From the NCBI GenBank assembly GCA_028641055.1, contig CM054061.1, positions 120,719,186 through 120,783,185 of the forward strand: DNA of 64,000 bases, read 5' to 3'. This document shows, in pieces, positions 57,673 to 64,000 of this stretch. Below the pieces are notes generated by a model that was not told where the DNA came from, made no database searches, and saw only the letters and a program-made list of their open reading frames with translations. The translations under genes were made by a program, and so were the position numbers. How positions within the stretch are numbered: the first letter of the stretch is position 1; each line of letters begins with the position of its first letter. The DNA is from Alopecurus myosuroides (Eukaryota; Streptophyta; Magnoliopsida; Poales; Poaceae).

Positions 57673-58269
57673 TGCCTGTCAAGCTCACAATCTTTAGCTG
57701 GTCTTGCGTCGGTTATATTCTCCACTGCCCCTGCATGCTTAATTTAAGTGCACAGTCAAGAGCTTAATTAGTACTATAACTGAACCATACTAATCTACCG
57801 TGTGGCATGTGTCCCAGCTTCTTCCGGAAGCTAGCTCGCTTATTACTTGAGTCTTGTAAACTAGTTATATCATAACTGAATTTTGAACCTTCGACTTCGA
57901 GTAATAAACTGGACGGTTTACGAGGGAACCTGGGGAGGGATAGCTTGCCTTAACACTAGCAGATTATAGCAAATGCAAAACCACAACAAATGTATATCTA
58001 ATTAAGCCTAAAAACATGTTAGCTACTCTAGCACATTATTGTAAGGAATTAATTCACCTTAGGAACATATTCTCTATAACCGCAAGTTCGATTGAAAGGC
58101 AATGTTTTCAGAACTCCTGCATGGATTTGTGTGTCTGCCTGTGGTCCCTCCGTCGCTCCGTCTCGCTGGATGTGGGCCTCTCCGTCCTCACGTGCGTGAG
58201 ACGCAGCTGTCGCCCCGCTGTGGCGAGCATGGCCGCGTGTCGGCTGCTGAGGTATGTTTGCATTTTACC

Positions 58270-58880
58270 CTCTCTAAAACCGCGAATTAAAACTGATGTC
58301 CAGAGATCGCTCCCCAAACTGCCAAACCCAACCCCGTATCCTCATTCCTATCTCATTTTCTCTTCTTCTCTTTCCAATCCTCAGCGATTTTCTGCCTTAG
58401 GGTTCGTGCGTTGAATCCCGATCGACCCCGCCTCCCCGGTGACCGCCCGCTCCCATAAACTCTTACTCCGCGGGGCGGTTATACGATGCTCCACTGCTGC
58501 CCCCGCTCCTGGTTACTGGAGTGGAGCACCCCACAGACGAGGAATCGCACCAGGATCTGCTTCGGTCGGCGGTCGTCCCTGTTGCCTGCCGAGCCACGGC
58601 GAGCAAGCCTAGATTCGAGGGCGAGCGAGCCAAGGGCAGGGATGAGACGTGGTCCTGGTGCCGGCGGGGACGATCAAGGCCTGCGCGACAGTGTCGTGCG
58701 GCCGGCGGAAGGGGCTTGGGTGGGAGGAGCTCTCCCTGATGCAGGAATAGTGGGAGGACGGAGGAAAGGTCCTGGTCGCTTGCTCAATGTGCTGATGTCG
58801 GCGTCCATGGGTAGCTGCTGGAAGCGACTTCCCCGAACACCTCTCATCTCCAGCGTGCTGTTGGAAGAAGGATTGTAAGT
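58270..58880 (+). other. Possible first-exon fragment of a host gene
   Basis: Between AT-rich flanks lies a GC-rich stretch with a pyrimidine-rich leader (CTCTTCTTCTCTTTCC) and a 130-codon frame (58486-58878). It is followed by a strong splice donor GTAAGTTTG at 58875. No known domain is visible in the frame, so this may be a captured or truncated first exon. Confidence 0.25.
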
Positions 58881-59030
58881 TTGTAATAGTTTTTTCTAAA
58901 GAATAATGCAAGAATTAGAAACTGATGTAGTTCAGTAGTAGTGGATTTCAAAATTACTGATCCGGATAATATGTTTAGTATGGTATGGTTAGGGACCAAT
59001 TTGTGCCTTCAGCTGTTCAATAACACAAAG

Positions 59031-59775
59031 CTTAAGAAAATTGGTTTTGTCCTAATTACATGAAGCATGGTCTTTTGGAGTCATTTATTTTTGTTTTCCC
59101 TTTGCGGTGGAAGAACCGGTTAGGGTGTATCTAAATTTAGTTCTCTAACTAAAAATGGTCTATAGTTAGCTTTTAATGTCACCTCTCTTACACATAGAAA
59201 CATATGGATATGGAATTGTGGGAATTTACAGTATGTATGACATACACCAGCGAGACAAAACAACATTGTTCTCTGAAACTTGGACACTACCTGAATTGTA
59301 GTAGCATATTATCAGTAACTCATTTCTATTTATTTTTATTTATTTCCATATATATTCAAGTTCTACACACCTCGCTCATAGATGACCAATAATCATGTGG
59401 ATGATATTGGTCAGCCGTGTACACCTTCGGACCATCCTTTTAGTATGTGTAAGTCAAAAGCAGCGGCTTATAGCTATCCATGTGCAGATCACAAGGTATG
59501 AGAGCTCTTATGAATGTACCCATAGACACTATTTTGAACCGCATTGCTATACCTATATATCGATAAGGAAAATCCACCCTTTTTCTAAAGTATGCAGCCT
59601 AGACCTATGGGAGGTTACAACATAATATGGCGATGTTTTTAGCTTGAGAGACTTGGCTTTGTCCTAATTACATGAAGCATGCGTTTTTTTAAGCCACTTT
59701 TACATTTAGTTTTTCCTTTTACTGTGGAAGAACCAATTAGTTTGTATCTAAAGTTAGTTCGCTAATTAAAAATGG
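59031..59775. repeat. Diverged direct duplication
   Basis: About 130 bp around TTTTGTCCTAATTACATGAAGCATG at 59031-59160 recurs at 59634-59775 with about 80 percent identity. No coding content is seen between the copies. Confidence 0.8.
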
Positions 59776-60032
59776 TGACAACTACCACGAGAAGTTGTTA
59801 TGGTTTGTAAATAATATGTCATACCTGATTGTGTTTCCAGAAAAATTGCAAGGAACTCTTCCTGGACGACCGATTTTCATGAGCATGTACGAAGAAACAA
59901 ACCACCCCACTGGGTAAACAAAACACATGCGCTTCCCTCTCCCTTCTTTTCTTTTTGGTGCGCCTAAAGCTCAGTTGAAGATTTAAATCTCAACTGAAGG
60001 TCTTGAACATCAGTCTTGAACATCAAAGACAG

Positions 60033-60675
60033 ACTTTCCTAAAATATATGTAAAATTTATATATTGGAGAAATAGTTTTAACTGATTGCAGCGTCTTTCT
60101 TCTAGTGATGGAATTTGAGACAGTCAAAGTATTGTTCTCATTCTACCTTCCAAACCTGCATACACACACTGAATCATTCTTTTTATGCTATGTCTGTTTT
60201 ATTTTCTTCGCATGCTCTTTTCAGTTTGTGAGTCATGGACTTCCTATGCCTGATTAGATGAAGCTTATCCATATTTGAATATTTGATATTTATTTTATGA
60301 TGTTGTGATTTTAGTCAAAGCCATATACCTAAGTTGTACCAGACTAACAAATAATTTGCATGACTTCATATCTATGACAAACCTGTGCCTAGCTAGTTGT
60401 AAAGAAGGTCATTGTTAGATAATTACACATATGCCTTTCCTGAAATATATGTAAAATTTATATATTGGAGAAATAGTTTTAAATGATTGCAGCGTCTTTC
60501 TTCTAATGATGGAATTTGAGACAGTCAAAGTATTGATCTTATTCTACCTTCCAAACTTGCATAGACGCACTGAATCACTCCTTTTATGCTATGTCTATTT
60601 TATTTTTTCCGCATGCGCTCTTTTCAGTTTGTGAGTCTACCCTCGAAAAAGTTTGTGAGTCATGGACTTCCTATG
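60033..60675. repeat. Direct duplication of about 220 bp, spaced 402 bp
   Basis: 60033-60255 and 60435-60675 share the segment from CTTTCCTAAAATATATG to CATGGACTTCCTATGC. The right copy has a 23-bp filler repeating TTTGTGAGTC and ends exactly where segment copy C begins. Confidence 0.85.
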
Positions 60676-61643
60676 CGTGCGTTAAAAATGGACGTCATGT
60701 CCTCGATAACTGGAGCATAGCTTCTTAGATTAATTGATCCAAGTTGTGCAGCATGCCAATATTTCCGGGTAAATACTTCACGACAAATAATTACGTAATT
60801 ACATGGCTTTGTGTCCTCTAGCTTGTAAATTACTGTAAATCGTAGCCACATATATATTTCAGATCCAGCTATCCAAATAATCGTGATGATATGGTTAGCG
60901 TGGTGCTTCAAAAAATAACATCCAGATTCTGCTTTTTAGTATATAAATAGACAGAAGATCTGCTTTCTCTTAACTTGAGTTAAGAATATGTATGTGCATG
61001 TCAAACAAAAAGAAAGGAATTTGTAACTGCAATAAAAACATAAAACATATGATATTATATCAGATAAAGGTACGCATGTTTTCCCAATGTATCACTACGA
61101 AACATGTTGGTCAACCGACCTTTGTAGCAAAGTAAGCTAGTTTAGTAGAACTCACGCCTAGCTGGATTAGCCATATCGAATCATATATTACAACATTTCT
61201 TTCTCTCTTTTTTTTAACAGGACTAGTACAACATTTCACTCCTTCCTTGGTGACTAAGCACATGCGCTCCCTTGGAACTTGGAACTTGACCTCCCTTCAA
61301 CTTGGCGATGAATCATGCATGTCACTATTATTAGTAGTAAAAATTAGTAGAATCTTTAGATAAGTAAGCCTGCAAAAAAAAAATAGAAGTTCATCACGTA
61401 CCAAAGCAGAGCATTAGCTGCAGTGGGATTCTTCTGCTGCATGTCAGAGGAACGGAGAGCATCCGCACTTGCTCAGTGGTTCCGTTTATATAGCGGCTCA
61501 GGCCTCAGGGCGGGGTTGGCTGTAATGATGTGGCACAGGCACATGCTTGCACGACCGTCAACGATTTCTCGGAAGGTCGTGCAGCATCTGTCCGGAGGCG
61601 CTGAGGTGGCTCCGGCAAGGTACGGTACGCACCCTGAGATATA

Positions 61644-61746
61644 CTCCCTCCGTTCCATATTAGTTGACCCTCAACTAGATGTATCTAGTACTAAAATATG
61701 TCTAGATATATCTAGGTGGGAGTCATCTAATACGGAACGGAGGGAG
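61644..61746. mobile_element. Stowaway MITE in copy C
   Basis: 103 bp, CTCCCTCCGTTCC to GGAACGGAGGGAG (shown inverted at the right end), flanked by TA. It lies in the 3' part of the proline-rich gene copy C. Confidence 0.92.
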
Positions 61747-61958
61747 TACCACGCAGTGCATGTGTTGGGGAGGAGGAGAAGGGGGTGGAGGCCTGAAGCC
61801 GGGGAGTGCCGGGAACGGTGGCAGGCTGGGCAATGGCGGTAAGAAGACAACGATGCTTTTTCGGCTGGCTTCGGAGCGTTCATCATCATCCTTCTGTCTG
61901 TCGCTGCCGCCGCCGCCGCAACGAAGAAGCCCAGGAAGATAAACCAGCTTACGGCCAT
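61671..61958 (-). pseudogene. Small secreted proline-rich protein gene, copy C (frameshifted)
   Basis: It starts MAVSWFIFLGFFVAAAAA from ATG 61958 and matches copies A and B to APKPAEK. A 13-nt deletion between two CTTTTT runs near 61860 then shifts the frame and destroys the Leu-Pro repeat. The end of the frame is encoded by the Stowaway MITE. Non-functional by these two changes. Confidence 0.6.
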
Positions 61959-62106
61959 GGGTTTCGTGAGGTGAGGATTGTTTGAATTGTCAACATACGG
62001 AATACTGTTGTTTTGGCAGCATGAAGTGGTATCGGTCCTTTAGTAGGAGCTTGGCTTTTGGGTCATGCTCTTGGTGTTGTTACGTTTGTCATAACCGCAC
62101 ACGTCC

Positions 62107-62114
62107 TATTTATA
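62107..62114 (-). promoter_or_regulatory. TATA box of proline-rich gene copy C
   Basis: The minus strand reads TGCATATAAATAGGACG, 149 nt upstream of the ATG at 61958. Confidence 0.5.
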
Positions 62115-62287
62115 TGCATGTGAAGCTCACAATCTTTAGCTGGTCTTGCGTCGGTTATACTCTCCACTGCCCCCCGCATGTTTAATTTAAGTGCGCAGTT
62201 CAGGAGCTTAATTAGTACTGTAACTGAACCATACTAATCTCCGTCGTGGCATGTGTCCCCAGCTTCTTGCGTAAGCTAGCTGGCTGA

Positions 62288-64000
62288 GAGCATCTCTACC
62301 GGCACCCTCCAAATGGCTCCCCAAAGGCCTAATGAGGGTCCGGACAAAAAACATCGCCATAGCGGCACCCCTCAAAGGTGTCCACCCCAATTTTGTGTCC
62401 GGGCCCCCAGCCCACCCGATATACTTGGGGGCCTGGCTGGGGGCGCCGGATATCGTCCGCTCACCCCTCCCGACAGGAGGACCCCGCCCGTCATAGAGAA
62501 AAACCCGCACCGGTTGATATTCATTTGCCCCCCATCGTCCTACTGTTTCGTCTTGCCGCCGATTCGCCCCACCGCCGGCACCCTTCTCGTCGCCAACTGT
62601 AGTCAGTAGTCGAGCACGCTCGTCGTTGGCGGATTCGCCGCCGCTCGTCGCCGATCCCTGTCGTTTTCGCGCGCCACTGCCGGGGATTCAACCGCATTTG
62701 CCTCTTCCTCGCATCCACCCCGCAGGTAAGGTGTTCGGCCGTTTGCCATAGGTCGAAGAATTAAACTTGATTACCTCACGTCTAATGGTTGGCTTTTGTC
62801 CAATATAATAAGGATAGTGACGACGAGGTCATGTTTTGCCAACTGATGGCTGAGGATGCCGCCTTTGCAGACGACGAGGAGAATGAGATGTTCATGGTGG
62901 CTCTGTTTGAGACGATGGTCGTGGAGGCAACCGAGCCAAAGCATGGAGGATCAAGGAAAGGGCGCAAGGCGGACAAGAATCGGCAAAGGGCAACTAGCCA
63001 CAAACTTTTGTGGGATGTCTATTTTTCGGAGACGCCGGCAAACACACCTCAGGAATCTCGCCGGTGTTTTCAAATGAACAGACAAGTCTTTAGGAACATT
63101 GTGCACGGTGTTCGGGATTACGACGACTACTTCAGGCTGAAAAAAGACTACGTCGGGCTTCTAGGATTTTCATCTCTTCAGAAATGCAGAGCTGTAATAA
63201 GATGTCTTGCATATGAAGCTCATGCAGATTCATTGGATGACTATCTTCGTATGTCTGAGAGCACCGCCGTTGAAGCCACCTATCGATTTTGCAAGGTATT
63301 AGTTGCAGTGTTTGGTCCTGTGTATCAGAGATTACCAAATGAAGCAGACACGGCTCATTTATTGGCACAAGGTCAAGCAAGAGGATTTCCTGGGATGCTT
63401 GGAAGCATCGATTGCAAGCATTGGAGTTGGAAGAATTTTCCATTTGCTTGACAAGGGATGTACAAAGGTGGCCATCACGAAAAGTGCATTGTTGTGCTTG
63501 AGGCTGTTGCTGATTACGATTTTTGGATTTGGCATTCATTTTTTGGAACGGCCGGTTCTCACAATGATCTCAACGTGTTGCAACGCTCTCTGGTATTTCA
63601 GAGACTAGGTGAAGGACATGCTCCAGGCTGCAACTATTCGATCAATGGCCGTGAGTACGATAGAGGATACTACCTAGGGGATGGCATATATCCCGAATGG
63701 TCTATATTTGTGAAGACAATCCGTGACCCTGTGGGTGAGGCAAATAATTTTTTTGCAAAGAAACAGGAGGCTATCCGAAAATACGTGGAAAGGGCATTTG
63801 GTGTACTCCAGGCACGATTTGCTTTGGTAAGGTATCCTTCTCTATCTTGGTCGATAGATGAAATGTGTGATATCATGAATGCTTGTATTATCATGCGTAA
63901 CATGATCATCGAGAGCGAGCAAGACATCGTAATGGTGTTCGATGAGCCATACGACTTTCAGGGCACTCTTGCGGATCCACAACCGGGCGTGTCTGCTGAG
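62288..64000 (+). mobile_element. PIF/Harbinger DNA transposon, left part
   Basis: It starts about 62288 with GAGAGCATCTCTACCGGCAC, a terminus of the kind found in plant Harbinger elements, where homology to copy B ends. The next 500 bp are GC-rich leader with a possible splice donor (GCAGGTAAGG at 62723). A transposase frame follows. The right end is beyond the window, so the TSD cannot be checked. Confidence 0.7.
62789..64000 (+). pseudogene. PIF/Harbinger transposase (DDE superfamily 4), one internal stop, incomplete at window end
   Basis: 404 codons in one frame to the window edge with a single stop, TGA 63449-63451, where relatives have Trp in the N-F-P-F-A-W-Q-G segment. An acidic N-terminus and a basic KGRKADKNRQR stretch come first, then a helical DNA-binding region with CFQMNRQVFRNIVHGV. 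The nuclease domain has D in MLGSIDCKHW (about residue 208), D in GSHNDLNVL (about 260) and E in YVERAFGVLQARF (about 334). Excision and insertion of the element need all three. The stop falls between the first and second catalytic residues. The upstream ATG is chosen by openness, and a spliced start at 62812 is possible. Confidence 0.88.

Larger units (their letters stand above)
53342..58069. repeat. Duplicated segment, copy B
   Basis: Collinear with copy A. It carries a 1.2-kb TIR element not in A or C and lacks the two MITEs of A. It has deletions near 54780. Confidence 0.88.
60674..62287. repeat. Duplicated segment, copy C (partial)
   Basis: It starts GTGCGTTAAAAATGGACG, matching the middle of copies A and B, and runs to the Harbinger element. 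It lacks the GC-rich element and the Tourist-like MITE. Confidence 0.88.

Overview
This window is intergenic nuclear DNA from a grass, probably a large-genome Pooideae species (Triticeae or a relative). The evidence is BARE/Angela-type Copia LTR sequence, a Maximus-like Sirevirus, Tat-lineage Gypsy elements primed at TGGCGCCCACCGTGGGGC, Stowaway and Tourist-like MITEs, CACTA ends and a PIF/Harbinger transposase. No RNA genes and no intact conserved host gene were found. Nearly everything is transposable element.

Bases 1-47875 are one nest, which I could order from target-site duplications (TSDs). The outer layer is a minus-strand BARE/Angela-like Copia element: 3' LTR 1-1642, pol remnant 1643-3526 and 33673-36000, outer piece of the 5' LTR 47439-47875. 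Into its pol went a Tat-type Gypsy, called Gypsy-1 here (3527-33672, TSD TACGT). Into the antisense gene of Gypsy-1 went a second Tat-type element, Gypsy-2 (16759-31866, TSD GAGAT). Gypsy-2 took a 4.4-kb TG...CA solo-LTR-like insertion (23828-28266, TSD TGGGG) and a hAT-like element (30047-30600, TSD ATGACCGT). Separately, a Sirevirus-type Copia (36001-47438) entered the 5' LTR of the outer element. A later deletion removed the left end of the Sirevirus together with the neighbouring Angela sequence.

Both Gypsy elements carry, between pol (or its scar) and the 3' LTR, a multi-exon gene on the opposite strand. Each starts with the same conserved N-terminal domain (the 'putative gypsy-type transposon' family) followed by acidic and coiled-coil regions, and each has a TATA box of its own on the minus strand. 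Gypsy-2 keeps gag, protease and this antisense gene but has lost RT, RNase H and integrase. Its LTRs are nevertheless almost identical (about 3 differences in 475 bp), so it must have moved recently using enzymes supplied by another element.

Bases 47876-64000 hold three diverged copies (A 47876-51745, B 53342-58069, C 60674-62287) of one segment. Each contains a minus-strand gene for a small, probably secreted proline-rich protein with a conserved TATA box about 145-150 nt upstream of the ATG. Copy A is interrupted by a Tourist-like MITE, copy C by a 13-nt deletion and a Stowaway MITE, and copy B is open but has an altered 3' half next to a 1.2-kb GC-rich TIR element. The window ends inside a PIF/Harbinger element whose transposase is open except for one TGA stop.
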